NCBI GenBank assembly: GCA_001775555.1
Contig: MEXE01000017.1
Location: forward strand, 5,699-41,252
Direction of reading: 5' to 3'
Origin: Candidatus Amesbacteria bacterium RBG_19FT_COMBO_48_16
GTDB lineage: Bacteria > Patescibacteriota > Microgenomatia > CAZETR01 > Amesbacteraceae
DNA length: 35,554 bases
A model generated the notes under the pieces. The model was not told the DNA's origin. It did no database searches and saw only the letters and a list, made by a program, of their open reading frames with translations. Every line of letters begins with the position of its first letter. The stretch's first letter is position 1. Both the position numbers and the translations under genes were made by a program. Below, one piece after another: positions 22,763 through 30,349 of this stretch.

Positions 22763-23425
22763 ATGTTTAGTATTGTGGAAATACAATATTTAGGCCATTC
22801 GGCGTTCCGGATTAAGGGGAAAAGCTGCGTGTTGGTGACTGATCCCTATGGAGCCCAAGCGGGTAAATTCCCCGCGGGAGTAACGGCAAATATCGTGACT
22901 GTGTCGCACGACCATTTTGACCATAACGAAGTAAAGTCAGTTGCAGGTTCACCGTTTGTGGTTAATGGTCCAGGTGAGTATGAAGTGGGAGGTGTGTCGA
23001 TCGTGGGAATTCCCACCTGGCATGACGATCAGGAAGGGGCACAGCGGGGGGAAAATACTGCGTATGTGATAGAGATGGACGGATTGAGACTGGTACATTT
23101 GGGAGATTTGGGGCATAAGCTGGCGCAGGATCAACTGGAGCAGATGGGAGCAATTGATGTGGTGATGATACCGGTTGGGGGGGTGTATACGCTTGATGCC
23201 AAGGAAGCGGCCGGAGTGGTCAAGCAGGTGGATCCGTGGGTGGTAATTCCGATGCATTACCAGCAGGCAGGCTTGGATGCGGGAAGTTTCGGACAGCTTT
23301 CGGGGGTGGATGTGTTTTTGAAAGAGATGGGTAAGAGCGAGGTGCAACCGGTGCCGAAGCTGGTAGTTTCGGCCGATCGGCTACCGGGTGAATTGCAGGT
23401 GGTAGTTTTGGAGAGAAAGTCTTAA
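22763..23425 (+). CDS. MBL-fold metallo-hydrolase (UPF0173/YtkL-like)
   Basis: The frame is open from 22733, but the ATG at 22763 (FSIVEIQYLGHSAFRIKG) matches the family start, giving 220 aa, with GAGGGGCGG about 6-12 nt upstream. Seen: VSHDHFDH (H49, H51, D53, H54), NGPGEYEVGGVSIVGIPTWHDD, HLGDLGH and VVIPMHYQ, i.e. the metal-binding residues of beta-lactamase-fold hydrolases. Role: probable metal-dependent hydrolase of unknown substrate in the cytoplasm. It converges with a small membrane protein gene, overlapping by 4 nt. Confidence 0.85.
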   Translation: MFSIVEIQYLGHSAFRIKGKSCVLVTDPYGAQAGKFPAGVTANIVTVSHDHFDHNEVKSVAGSPFVVNGPGEYEVGGVSIVGIPTWHDDQEGAQRGENTAYVIEMDGLRLVHLGDLGHKLAQDQLEQMGAIDVVMIPVGGVYTLDAKEAAGVVKQVDPWVVIPMHYQQAGLDAGSFGQLSGVDVFLKEMGKSEVQPVPKLVVSADRLPGELQVVVLERKS

Positions 23426-23661
23426 GGCCTTTGGAGTTTTGCTGCGGCTGATTCTGAGGAGGCAATTAGATTGCTCTCGATTAACATAAAAAAGGGGAGG
23501 GTGCAAAGAATGAGGCCGGCGGCGTCTAAATAGACTGTACCGGAGACAAATCCTATGTAAGCAATTCCCAAAATGATTGCCAGTCTTTTACTGCTCCGGG
23601 CTTCATTTTCCAATCTGTTTTTTTCTTGCAGTAGGGCTTCGCGATTAATCTCAAGAGGCAT
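23422..23661 (-). CDS. Small membrane protein
   Basis: 79 aa: a charged N-terminal helix (EINREALLQEKNRLENEARSS) then two hydrophobic segments (LAIILGIAYIGFVSGTVYL and AAGLILCTLPFFMLI). No family recognised. On the minus strand TATTAT lies 10 nt upstream of the ATG, consistent with a very short or absent leader. Divergent from dnaB by 68 nt. Confidence 0.6.
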   Translation of the reverse strand: MPLEINREALLQEKNRLENEARSSKRLAIILGIAYIGFVSGTVYLDAAGLILCTLPFFMLIESNLIASSESAAAKLQRP

Positions 23662-23715
23662 GACTGAGGAAATAATACCACAAATGATTAAATGGTTAAA
23701 TTTTAAATGTTAGTG

Positions 23716-23721
23716 TATATT
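23716..23721 (+). promoter_or_regulatory. Candidate -10 for dnaB
   Basis: TATATT with 8 nt (GGGGGCAC) to the dnaB ATG at 23730. A TGGTTA lies 17 nt upstream, as at rpsF. A leaderless or nearly leaderless transcript is predicted. Confidence 0.5.
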
Positions 23722-23729
23722 GGGGGCAC

Positions 23730-25049
23730 ATGGCGGAAGTGAAAGTCCCACCCCATTCTGAAAATGCCGAGCAGTCCATACTGGGAGCGCTGCTTTTGGA
23801 CCGGGATGCGGTGGTAGCGGTGGTGGAGTTTTTGATGCCGGAGCACTTTTATCTGCCGAAGCACCAGAAGATATTTGAGACAATTGTGGATCTATATCAG
23901 GAGCGGGAACCGGTGGATGTAGTGGCAGTAACAGAAAGACTGAAGAAAAAGCGGGTTTTGACGGAAGTCGGGGGAGCGGGTTATCTGGTGGAATTGGTGA
24001 ACCGGGTACCCACCGCGGCTCATGCCGAGCATTATGGGCGGCTGGTGAAGGATTCTTACACCAAGCGGCAATTGATTTCTGCCGCGGCCAAAATCTCGGA
24101 TATGGCTTTTGATGAAGGCGGGGATGTGCGCCAGATTTTGGATACTGCCGAGCAAAGCGTGTTTTCACTGGCCCAACAGCACCTTAAGCAGGTGTTCGTT
24201 CCGGTCAAAAGTATTTTGACGGAGTCGTTTGACCGGCTGGATGAACTGCACAAAGCCCCGGGGAGTCTGCGGGGAGTACCGACCGGTTACCCGGACCTGG
24301 ACGACACTTTAGCGGGGATGCAGGATAGTAACCTGCTGATACTGGCTGCCAGGCCTGGAATCGGCAAAACTGCCTTGGCCTTGAATATTGCCCAGAACAC
24401 ATCGTTTAAGCATCGATTGCCGGTGGGCTTTTTCTCCCTGGAGATGAGCAAGGAGGAGCTAATGGACAGACTGTTGGTATCACAGGCGGAAATAGACGCC
24501 TGGAAAATGAAAACGGGAAGACTGAACGAGGAGGAATTTACCAAACTGTCGGATGCGATGGGAGAATTGTATGAGACGCCTTTGTATATTGATGACACGC
24601 CGGGGATGTCTATACTGGAAATGCGGACCAAAGCGCGGCGGCTGCAGGCGGAACAGGGCCTGCGTTTGATAATAGTAGACTACTTGCAGCTGGCACGGCC
24701 GGTAAGGAATCTGGACAATCGGGTGGCGGAGGTGTCAGAAATTTCCCAAGGGTTGAAAAACCTGGCCCGGGAGTTGAAGATACCGGTTTTAGCGTTGTCG
24801 CAGCTGTCTCGGCAGGTGGAAGCCCGGGGAGTGAAGAAACCGCAGTTAGCAGACTTGAGGGAATCGGGTGCGATCGAACAGGACGCCGACGTGGTGATGT
24901 TTATGTGGCGGGAGAATGAAGAGGATATGGAGAGTTTGAACCTGGATGTGGCCAAGCATCGTAACGGACCGCTGCGTTCCATTAAACTGCGCTTCAGAGG
25001 GGACAGAATTAAGTTTTACTCGGTAGAGGGGAAGAGGAAAGCAAGCTAA
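23730..25049 (+). CDS. dnaB: Replicative DNA helicase DnaB
   Basis: Seen: N-terminal domain starting PPHSENAEQSILGALLLD (7-24), linker, then the RecA-like domain with Walker A ARPGIGKTA (207-215), FFSLEMSKEEL, LIIVDYLQLA (Walker B), LARELKIPVLALSQLSR and the H4-like DLRESGAIEQDADVV, ending with the arginine-finger-bearing region. Length 439 aa is normal and no intein is present. Role: hexameric helicase unwinding DNA at the replication fork. It stands alone, not next to rplI as in many bacteria. Confidence 0.96.
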   Translation: MAEVKVPPHSENAEQSILGALLLDRDAVVAVVEFLMPEHFYLPKHQKIFETIVDLYQEREPVDVVAVTERLKKKRVLTEVGGAGYLVELVNRVPTAAHAEHYGRLVKDSYTKRQLISAAAKISDMAFDEGGDVRQILDTAEQSVFSLAQQHLKQVFVPVKSILTESFDRLDELHKAPGSLRGVPTGYPDLDDTLAGMQDSNLLILAARPGIGKTALALNIAQNTSFKHRLPVGFFSLEMSKEELMDRLLVSQAEIDAWKMKTGRLNEEEFTKLSDAMGELYETPLYIDDTPGMSILEMRTKARRLQAEQGLRLIIVDYLQLARPVRNLDNRVAEVSEISQGLKNLARELKIPVLALSQLSRQVEARGVKKPQLADLRESGAIEQDADVVMFMWRENEEDMESLNLDVAKHRNGPLRSIKLRFRGDRIKFYSVEGKRKAS

Positions 25050-25054
25050 GGGGT

Positions 25055-25297
25055 TTAGGTTATTTTCTGGACTTTGAAGGAACCGTCGCAATCGGGACAA
25101 TGGCCGATAGCAGTATCTAGTTTCACCTTTTTGGCCGCTATTAGAGCCCTTTTGATAGAGCAGCCTCTTGTTTTTTTTGGTTTAGTGTTGTCGGGGGAAG
25201 AGGTGACTTCGTATTTATGATCAACACCACGGCGGGTGACAGTGACAATTTCTCCGGGTTTATAGAGGCAATTATTAAAGAGTAGTTCGGGGGGCAT
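25055..25297 (-). CDS. Small hypothetical protein with a C-terminal CPDC motif
   Basis: 80 aa: FNNCLYKPGEIVTVTRRGVDHKYEVTS reads as a small beta barrel, followed by a basic helix (SIKRALIAAKKVKL) and HCPDCDGSF, a half zinc-ribbon-like CxxC. On the minus strand TATAAT lies 7 nt before the ATG with TTGCCC 16 nt upstream, giving a leaderless promoter that overlaps the 3' end of tRNA-Leu. Nothing more can be assigned. Confidence 0.6.
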   Translation of the reverse strand: MPPELLFNNCLYKPGEIVTVTRRGVDHKYEVTSSPDNTKPKKTRGCSIKRALIAAKKVKLDTAIGHCPDCDGSFKVQKIT

Positions 25298-25304
25298 ATT
25301 TTGG

Positions 25305-25310
25305 ATTATA
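25305..25310 (-). promoter_or_regulatory. Consensus -10 for orf80
   Basis: TATAAT on the minus strand, 7 nt from the start codon at 25297. The candidate -35 TTGCCC lies 16 nt upstream, within the tRNA-Leu acceptor 3' strand. Confidence 0.55.
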
Positions 25311-25325
25311 CGTCAGGATATAGGG

Positions 25326-25410
25326 TGGGCAAGGTGGGAGTCGAACCCACACGAGCGTTTCGGCTCACAGGTTTTTGAGACCTGCGCGTCTGCCATTCCG
25401 CCACTTGCCC
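25326..25410 (-). tRNA. tRNA-Leu (anticodon CAA)
   Basis: Class II tRNA on the minus strand: acceptor GGGCAAG/CTTGCCC with discriminator A, anticodon stem CAGGT/ACCTG with loop CTCAAAA (anticodon CAA, reads UUG), a long variable arm (TGAGC...GCTCG) and T arm TGTGG-GTTCGACT-CCCAC. The following bases are CCC, so CCA is not encoded. Divergent from efp. Confidence 0.95.
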
Positions 25411-25420
25411 CAGGGCTTTG

Positions 25421-25449
25421 GTGACATTTTAAGATGCAGCGGTTAAAAT
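25421..25449 (+). promoter_or_regulatory. Promoter of efp
   Basis: GTGACA (25421-25426), 17 nt, TAAAAT (25444-25449), then 9 nt to the efp ATG. On the opposite strand a TAAAAT at 25426-25431 could serve tRNA-Leu, so the two promoters overlap. Confidence 0.65.
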
Positions 25450-25458
25450 TGCCAGGTT

Positions 25459-26019
25459 ATGATTGCAGTCCAGGAATTGAGATCCGGAATTGCTTTTAAG
25501 GAGGATGGTCAGCTGTGGCAGGTGCTCAAATATGAGCATATCAAGATGGGCCGGGGGTCGGCGACGATAAAAGTGAAAGTGAAGAATTTGCTAACCGGGA
25601 CCACGCTGGATAAAAGTTATGTGAATTCTGCCAGAGTAGAGGAGATAGAGACGGCTAGAAAACCGATGCAGTATCTGTACCAAGACGGAGATAATAGTGT
25701 GTTTATGGACCCCAGGACGTTTGATCAGTTAGTGATTAGTGGTCAGGTCGCAGGTTCTAGTGCCGTTTATTTGCAGGAGGGGGTGATAGTGGATATATTG
25801 TTTTGGGATGAGAAGCCGCTTTTGGTGGAACTGCCGCTGAAAATGACATTTGAAGTGGCGGAGACGGATCCGGGAGTGAAAGGTGACAGCGTATCAAATA
25901 TTTTTAAATCCGCAAAACTGGTTAACGGGATGACCACAAGAGTACCGTTGTTTGTCAATCAGGGAGATAGGGTGGTGGTGGATACCAGGGACGGAAGTTA
26001 CGTAGAGCGGGCGAAATAA
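25459..26019 (+). CDS. efp: Translation elongation factor P, arginine-type loop
   Basis: Seen: KOW-like domain I starting IAVQELRSGIAFKEDGQLWQVLKYEHIK, domain II with YLYQDGDNSVFMDPRTFDQ, domain III with LPLKMTFEVAETDPGVKGD and the C-terminal VNQGDRVVVDTRDGSYVERA. Length 186 aa is standard. The loop that carries the modified Lys34 in E. coli (PGKGQ) reads MGRGS here, so Arg32 sits at the tip and the preceding proline is replaced by Met. Role: relieves ribosome stalling at polyprolines. No modification enzyme (EarP, EpmA or YmfI) is in the window. Confidence 0.96.
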   Translation: MIAVQELRSGIAFKEDGQLWQVLKYEHIKMGRGSATIKVKVKNLLTGTTLDKSYVNSARVEEIETARKPMQYLYQDGDNSVFMDPRTFDQLVISGQVAGSSAVYLQEGVIVDILFWDEKPLLVELPLKMTFEVAETDPGVKGDSVSNIFKSAKLVNGMTTRVPLFVNQGDRVVVDTRDGSYVERAK

Positions 26020-26026
26020 GTAGTGG

Positions 26027-26032
26027 TATGAT
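26027..26032 (+). promoter_or_regulatory. Candidate -10 for orf222
   Basis: TATGAT with 6 nt (TTGGGA) to the ATG at 26039; predicts a leaderless message. Confidence 0.4.
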
Positions 26033-26038
26033 TTGGGA

Positions 26039-26707
26039 ATGGATTGGGGATTACCGGCTGTATTGCGCATAATAGGAGTAAGCGGGGTGGTAGTGTGGTC
26101 CGGATTTTTGATTTGGCGTCAGACGCGGTTTGAGTTTGACCAGGAAAAAGTGCTGAGCCTGATCGTTTCCCTGGGATGGTGGTTTGCCGCAGGATCGATA
26201 GCCGGCCGATACTTAATAAGCCGCGATTTTGGGTGGTGGGTCTGGGGCGGGATAATTTTGAGCGGATGGACATTGAGGCGCTGGTGCAGAATAAACCAGT
26301 GGGATTTTTGGGAGTGGTTTGACCTGGTGGCCGGAGTGTATCTGGGGGCGGGAGTATTAGCGAGTCTGATTCTAGGGTTGGGGAACTGGTATTACGCTTT
26401 GGTGTTTGCTTCGGGATGGGTGATTGCCGGGTGGACAGCCAGAAATTACAGAAAAATCAGGTGGTATAAGAGCGGCAAACCGGGAATGGTAGGTTTGGTG
26501 TCCTTAATGTGGAGCGCCGCCGGGATAATCGTGGTTGCATTACTTAAGCCCGGTAATATATACTGGGTCGGCCTGTCTCCTGAACAATGGATTTCCGCCT
26601 GGATTCTGGTAGCGGCAGGGGTGACAATATACCTGCGTTCGGGGAGGCAAGCAGAAGGAAATATAAATGTATGGCAAAAGCTAAAAAAAGCAAAATGGCG
26701 GGGGTAA
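26039..26707 (+). CDS. Polytopic membrane protein of unknown function (weakly Lgt-like)
   Basis: 222 aa from the ATG at 26039 (TTG at 26033 possible). About six or seven hydrophobic segments, beginning LPAVLRIIGVSGVVVWSGFLIW. The pattern LIVSLGWWFAAGSIAGRYLI, then WFDLVAGVYLGAGVLASLILGLGN faintly resembles prolipoprotein diacylglyceryl transferases (GaR/GN regions), but the catalytic His-Gly and Arg signature is not convincingly present. It overlaps the TraR/DksA-like gene by 37 nt. Confidence 0.6.
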   Translation: MDWGLPAVLRIIGVSGVVVWSGFLIWRQTRFEFDQEKVLSLIVSLGWWFAAGSIAGRYLISRDFGWWVWGGIILSGWTLRRWCRINQWDFWEWFDLVAGVYLGAGVLASLILGLGNWYYALVFASGWVIAGWTARNYRKIRWYKSGKPGMVGLVSLMWSAAGIIVVALLKPGNIYWVGLSPEQWISAWILVAAGVTIYLRSGRQAEGNINVWQKLKKAKWRG

Positions 26708-27066
26708 TCAGGTATCCGGAAGAGGTATTGCGGCCGGTAAGAGATTACCTGGTGTCAAAATTGTCCGGCCTGCAGAAAAGGAAGAAAGAGTTGGTCAAGG
26801 AAGATCCTTTTTCGGATACGAGCCGGCTGAACGATAATGCCGCGATAGATACCGATGCGGCGGAGAGAGTGGGGCACATGCAGGTGTCTGCAATAAAACA
26901 GGTTGCAGATAGAAGTATTATCCAGATCCGAAAGGCTTTGTCGATGATTAAGGTCGGCAAGTATGGAGTGTGTGAGAATTGTGGGAAAATGATTGATACC
27001 GACAGGCTGATGGTGATGCCGGAGACGACCTTGTGTGTGGAATGTGAGAGGAAGAGGGAGAAATAA
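26671..27066 (+). CDS. TraR/DksA-family zinc-finger protein
   Basis: The frame is open upstream, but the ATG at 26671 (AKAKKSKMAGVIRYPEEVL) gives a sensible 131-aa protein; a second ATG at 26695 is possible. Seen: a coiled-coil N-terminal region (VRDYLVSKLSGLQKRKKELVKE) with ALSMIKVGKYGVCENCGKMID near the end and VMPETTLCVECERK, a C4 zinc finger (CENC...CVEC). The coiled-coil tip lacks the DxxDxA acidic motif in its usual place, though DTDAAERV is nearby. Family role: binding RNA polymerase in the secondary channel. Confidence 0.82.
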   Translation: MAKAKKSKMAGVIRYPEEVLRPVRDYLVSKLSGLQKRKKELVKEDPFSDTSRLNDNAAIDTDAAERVGHMQVSAIKQVADRSIIQIRKALSMIKVGKYGVCENCGKMIDTDRLMVMPETTLCVECERKREK

Positions 27067-27093
27067 TTTTTAATTTTTATTTTTTAATTTTTA

Positions 27094-27810
27094 ATGATCT
27101 TGGTCCCCCGGGTAATGTTTGAGGATGAGAGTATTTGTGTGGTCGACAAGCCGGCGGGGATGGTAGTTAATAAGTCGCAAACTACTGCCGAAATTACGGT
27201 CCAGGAGTGGCATGCTCCTAAACTCAAAAATCAAAATTCAAATATCAAAACCGGGGAGTTTTATGAGAAGGGGGGCGTGGTGCACAGATTGGATAAAGAA
27301 ACGAGCGGAGTGATGGTACTGGCTAAGACCCCTGAAATTTATGAGAAATTAAAGAAGCAATTTATGGAGAGAAAGACGGTAAAGAGGTATCGGGCGCTGG
27401 TGAACGGAATTATGGATAAAGAATCGGGAATCATTGCAGTGCCGGTAGAAAGGCATCCGAAAGTGAAGAAAAAATTTGGCGTGAGCGGGAATTTGTCGAG
27501 AATGGCGGTAACGGAGTGGAGGGTATTAGAAAAATATTCAATATCTAATGCTCAATATTCAATGCTGGAATTGACGCCGTTGACGGGTAGGACCCACCAG
27601 ATACGGGTGCATCTGGCGCATATAGGGCATCCGGTAGCCGGGGATACGATTTATGGAGGCAGGAGGAAGGTGGTTGAGGAGAGGAAATGGTGCCCGAGGC
27701 TGTGGCTGCATGCCAAGTATCTGGAGTTTGTCCATCCGGCAACAGGTAACAGAGTAAGTTTTGAAGCCCCGGTACCGGAGGAATTGCAGCGTCTAGTGAC
27801 TAGCGTCTAG
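27094..27810 (+). CDS. RluA/RluD-family pseudouridine synthase without S4 domain
   Basis: Seen: VMFEDESICVVDKPAGMVVN (7-26), GVVHRLDKETSGVMVLAKT with catalytic Asp67, and GRTHQIRVHLAHIGHPVAGDTIYGG. Length 238 aa, starting directly at the catalytic domain. Role: isomerises uridine to pseudouridine in rRNA or tRNA. Two segments look inserted: KLKNQNSNIKT (about 44-53), encoded by an AT-rich string identical over 17 nt to intergenic DNA at 33170, and SISNAQYSM further on, both in frame. The upstream bases 27066-27093 are an AT-only string. Confidence 0.9.
   Translation: MILVPRVMFEDESICVVDKPAGMVVNKSQTTAEITVQEWHAPKLKNQNSNIKTGEFYEKGGVVHRLDKETSGVMVLAKTPEIYEKLKKQFMERKTVKRYRALVNGIMDKESGIIAVPVERHPKVKKKFGVSGNLSRMAVTEWRVLEKYSISNAQYSMLELTPLTGRTHQIRVHLAHIGHPVAGDTIYGGRRKVVEERKWCPRLWLHAKYLEFVHPATGNRVSFEAPVPEELQRLVTSV
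27226..27242 (+). repeat. AT-rich 17-mer, copy 1 (inside rluD-like gene)
   Basis: AAAAATCAAAATTCAAA, identical to 33170-33186. It encodes part of an apparent in-frame insertion between residues 44 and 53. Confidence 0.7.
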
Positions 27811-27824
27811 CGTTTAGTTTTTGT

Positions 27825-27830
27825 TACACT
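27825..27830 (+). promoter_or_regulatory. Candidate -10 for kef-like gene
   Basis: TACACT with 6 nt (GGATAT) to the ATG at 27837. Upstream lies an imperfect repeat (GTCTAGTGAC TAGC GTCTAGCG). Confidence 0.4.
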
Positions 27831-27836
27831 GGATAT

Positions 27837-29498
27837 ATGCCTGAGGTGTTTTTTGGTCTGGCGGTAATTTTGGGACTTGCGGCTTTGGGGGGGGTAGCGG
27901 CCAGGTTGACTAAGCAACCGGTAATGTTGGGGTATGTGCTGGCAGGATTGGTGATTTCGGTGGTTTGGAGGTCGCAGGCGGCACATTCCCAGACTTTGCA
28001 AACCATGATTTCCGTTATGGGACAGTTGGGGGTGACGCTGCTGCTGTTTTTGGTGGGGTTGGAATTGCCGATAGCTGAACTGAAAAAGATGGGCCGGGTA
28101 GCACTCATATCCGGGTTGGGACAGATAATTATTACTTCTGTTTTGGGGTACGGGTTGGCCAGGGTGTTGGGATATGATCCTATTACGGCCATTTATTTGG
28201 GTATAGGGATGACTTTCGCCAGTACGATAGTCGTGGTTAAACTGTTGTCTGAAATAGGTGATCTGCAAAGCCTGTACGGAAAAATTACCATGGGTTATCT
28301 TCTGGTCCAGGATTTTGTAGCGATAGGGCTGATGGTGATAATGAGCGGGATGGCCAAGGGAGGCGGGGTGGTGGACTGGATGGGACTACTAACCGTTGTG
28401 ATTAAAGGGGTGGTGGTGGTGACGGCGATCCTGGTGCTGTCGGAAACCGTGGTTAAACGGGTGGTAGATTTTTTGGCCCAATCCACGGAACTGTTGTTTA
28501 TCGGGTCCGTGGGCTGGTGCCTGGTACTGGCCGCTGTGGTTGCTTCTCCGGGTTTTGGATTTCCGCTGGAAATCGGGGGATTTTTAGCAGGACTGGCGCT
28601 GGCGTCGGCGGTGGAGCAGGCGGAGATAATTTCCAGGGTGCGACCTTTGAGAGATTTTTTTCTGACCTGGTTTTTCGTGGCTTTGGGGGCAAAGATTAAT
28701 TTGGGGGATTTAGCAGGCTTCGGTTGGTCCACAATGGTCATGTCCGTATTTGTGCTGTTGGTCAGCCCGGTAATATTGATGGCGATTTTCGGTTACTTGG
28801 GATTTCGGAAAAGAGTAATTTTTTTGGCCAGCTTGACGGTGGCCCAGGTGTCGGAATTCTCGTTGATTCTGATGGCCGGGGCAGTAAGTTCGGGACTGAC
28901 GGATCCGAAAGCGCTAAGCGTGTTAACAGTGATGGCGGTGGTGACAATGCCGGTATCTTCTTATTTCATCCTGCACGCAAACCGGCTGTACCGGACTTTC
29001 GGGGTGTTAGCTAAGTTATTTGAGCGTAAAAAGGCGGGAGTAATTAGTGAAAGAATAGAGAAATTGGCAGGTCATGTGGTATTGTTCGGTCATAACCGGG
29101 TAGGAAAAGTGGTGCGGCCGGTCTTGGAGAAAATGGGTTTTGAGGTATTGGTGGTGGATTTCAATCCGACCATAATCGAGAGACTGGAAAACGAAGGTAC
29201 GAAGGCAGTTTACGGTGATATGGCGGACTTCGAAATATACGAAAAATTGGGTTTGGAGAAAGCTGCAGCAATCATTTCGACCGTGCCTGATGTGAGGGAC
29301 GAGCTGCTGCTTTTAAGAGGACTAAAAGCGGAGGGTAGGAAAAACCGGCAAGCGCGGATATTAACCGCCCGTGATGACACAGATGCAACTCTGTTGTATG
29401 CGGCGGGAGCGGATTATGTGTTGATTCCACACAGGATCGGAGGGGAATTCTTGGCAGCCTTATTAGAATCGGGGAAACTGGTACCAAGTAAAGCATGA
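27837..29498 (+). CDS. Kef-type cation:proton antiporter (CPA2) with RCK domain
   Basis: Seen: about 12 hydrophobic helices from the start (GLAVILGLAALGGVAARLTKQPVMLGYVLAGL), including GMTFASTIVVVKLL and the EIGGFLAGLALAS region typical of CPA2, then a cytosolic Rossmann TrkA-N domain (GHVVLFGHNRVGKVVRPVLEKMG... AVYGDMADFEIYEKLGL... AAAIISTVPD). 553 aa; the final RCK_C domain is absent. Role: K+ or Na+ efflux in exchange for protons, gated by NAD(H) or other ligand. It overlaps the next gene by 4 nt. Confidence 0.92.
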   Translation: MPEVFFGLAVILGLAALGGVAARLTKQPVMLGYVLAGLVISVVWRSQAAHSQTLQTMISVMGQLGVTLLLFLVGLELPIAELKKMGRVALISGLGQIIITSVLGYGLARVLGYDPITAIYLGIGMTFASTIVVVKLLSEIGDLQSLYGKITMGYLLVQDFVAIGLMVIMSGMAKGGGVVDWMGLLTVVIKGVVVVTAILVLSETVVKRVVDFLAQSTELLFIGSVGWCLVLAAVVASPGFGFPLEIGGFLAGLALASAVEQAEIISRVRPLRDFFLTWFFVALGAKINLGDLAGFGWSTMVMSVFVLLVSPVILMAIFGYLGFRKRVIFLASLTVAQVSEFSLILMAGAVSSGLTDPKALSVLTVMAVVTMPVSSYFILHANRLYRTFGVLAKLFERKKAGVISERIEKLAGHVVLFGHNRVGKVVRPVLEKMGFEVLVVDFNPTIIERLENEGTKAVYGDMADFEIYEKLGLEKAAAIISTVPDVRDELLLLRGLKAEGRKNRQARILTARDDTDATLLYAAGADYVLIPHRIGGEFLAALLESGKLVPSKA

Positions 29499-30349
29499 GA
29501 AAAGCCAAAAACCGGAGGGGAAAGTGGTTGGGTAGGGGAGTGGCAGTGCTGGTGATAGCGGCTTTGGTGAGCTTTTTTTTGAAAACCCGGGCAGAGAGGA
29601 AGTGGCGGGGGGATGAACGATTTACTCTGATTGTCTGGAACGGAATGATGACTGTAGCCAGTTTTGACCCGGTAACGGAGAGGGGATTGAAACTGATTCT
29701 GCCGCCGGAACTGGAAGTAGTGACTGTCGGGGGAAGGGGGAGATGGCAGGTGAAAGTGCTTCCTCAGATAGGTGAGAAATACGGGGGTAAATGGGTCGCG
29801 GATTCGGTGGCGGATTACCTGAGTGTCGGGTACACTGCGTATGCAAAATCGGACAATTTATCAGGAATTAATTTGTGGGACAGATTTAATTGGTGGCAGT
29901 GGAGCAGGAAGGTGCGTTGGGAAGAATTGGAATTAAAAACACTTCCGGGGGTAGTTGAAGCAAAAGCCGCGGACGGCCAGGTGTACCGGGAACTGAGTTC
30001 CGGTTTTAAAGCCGGCATGTCAGGCAGATTGATATCCACCAGCATTAGTTTGGAAGGAGCGGAAGTGACAGTAGTGAATACTACTGAAGTAGACGGGTTG
30101 GGGTCGCACGTAGCGGAAGTTTTAGAAAACACCGGTTTGGCCGTAAAAAGCGTAGTCAGTGAGTCGTCGCAGGCAGAGAAGTGCGAAGTTTTGACCGGAA
30201 GCGAGCCGAGGAAAGTGGCTATTAGCTATAAATGGATGCTGAAATATTTTGGCTGCCGGGAAGGTAAGGATGAGGGGTTAGGGGAGAAGGAAATAAAAAT
30301 AATCTTGGGAAAAAAGTACAGACAATGGTGGCTGGGGGAAGGGAGTTAG
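29495..30349 (+). CDS. Membrane-anchored LCP-like / LytR_C-domain protein
   Basis: Seen: basic N-terminus and a TM helix (WLGRGVAVLVIAALVSFFL, 11-29), a region FTLIVWNGMMTVASFDPVTERGLKLILP (43-70) and GGKWVADSVADYLSVGY recalling a strongly degenerate LytR-CpsA-Psr domain, and a C-terminal GAEVTVVNTTEVDGLGSHVAEVLENTGL (188-215) that matches LytR_C. The conserved arginines and Asp of active LCP phosphotransferases are not seen, so it is probably not a functional LCP enzyme. Extracytoplasmic. Translationally coupled (ATGA) to the antiporter. Confidence 0.65.
   Translation: MRKAKNRRGKWLGRGVAVLVIAALVSFFLKTRAERKWRGDERFTLIVWNGMMTVASFDPVTERGLKLILPPELEVVTVGGRGRWQVKVLPQIGEKYGGKWVADSVADYLSVGYTAYAKSDNLSGINLWDRFNWWQWSRKVRWEELELKTLPGVVEAKAADGQVYRELSSGFKAGMSGRLISTSISLEGAEVTVVNTTEVDGLGSHVAEVLENTGLAVKSVVSESSQAEKCEVLTGSEPRKVAISYKWMLKYFGCREGKDEGLGEKEIKIILGKKYRQWWLGEGS

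Noticed and set aside
26039-26707. Functional prolipoprotein diacylglyceryl transferase
   Set aside because: Topology is similar, but the conserved HG and Arg-Gly-Asn signature could not be found; left as unknown membrane protein.
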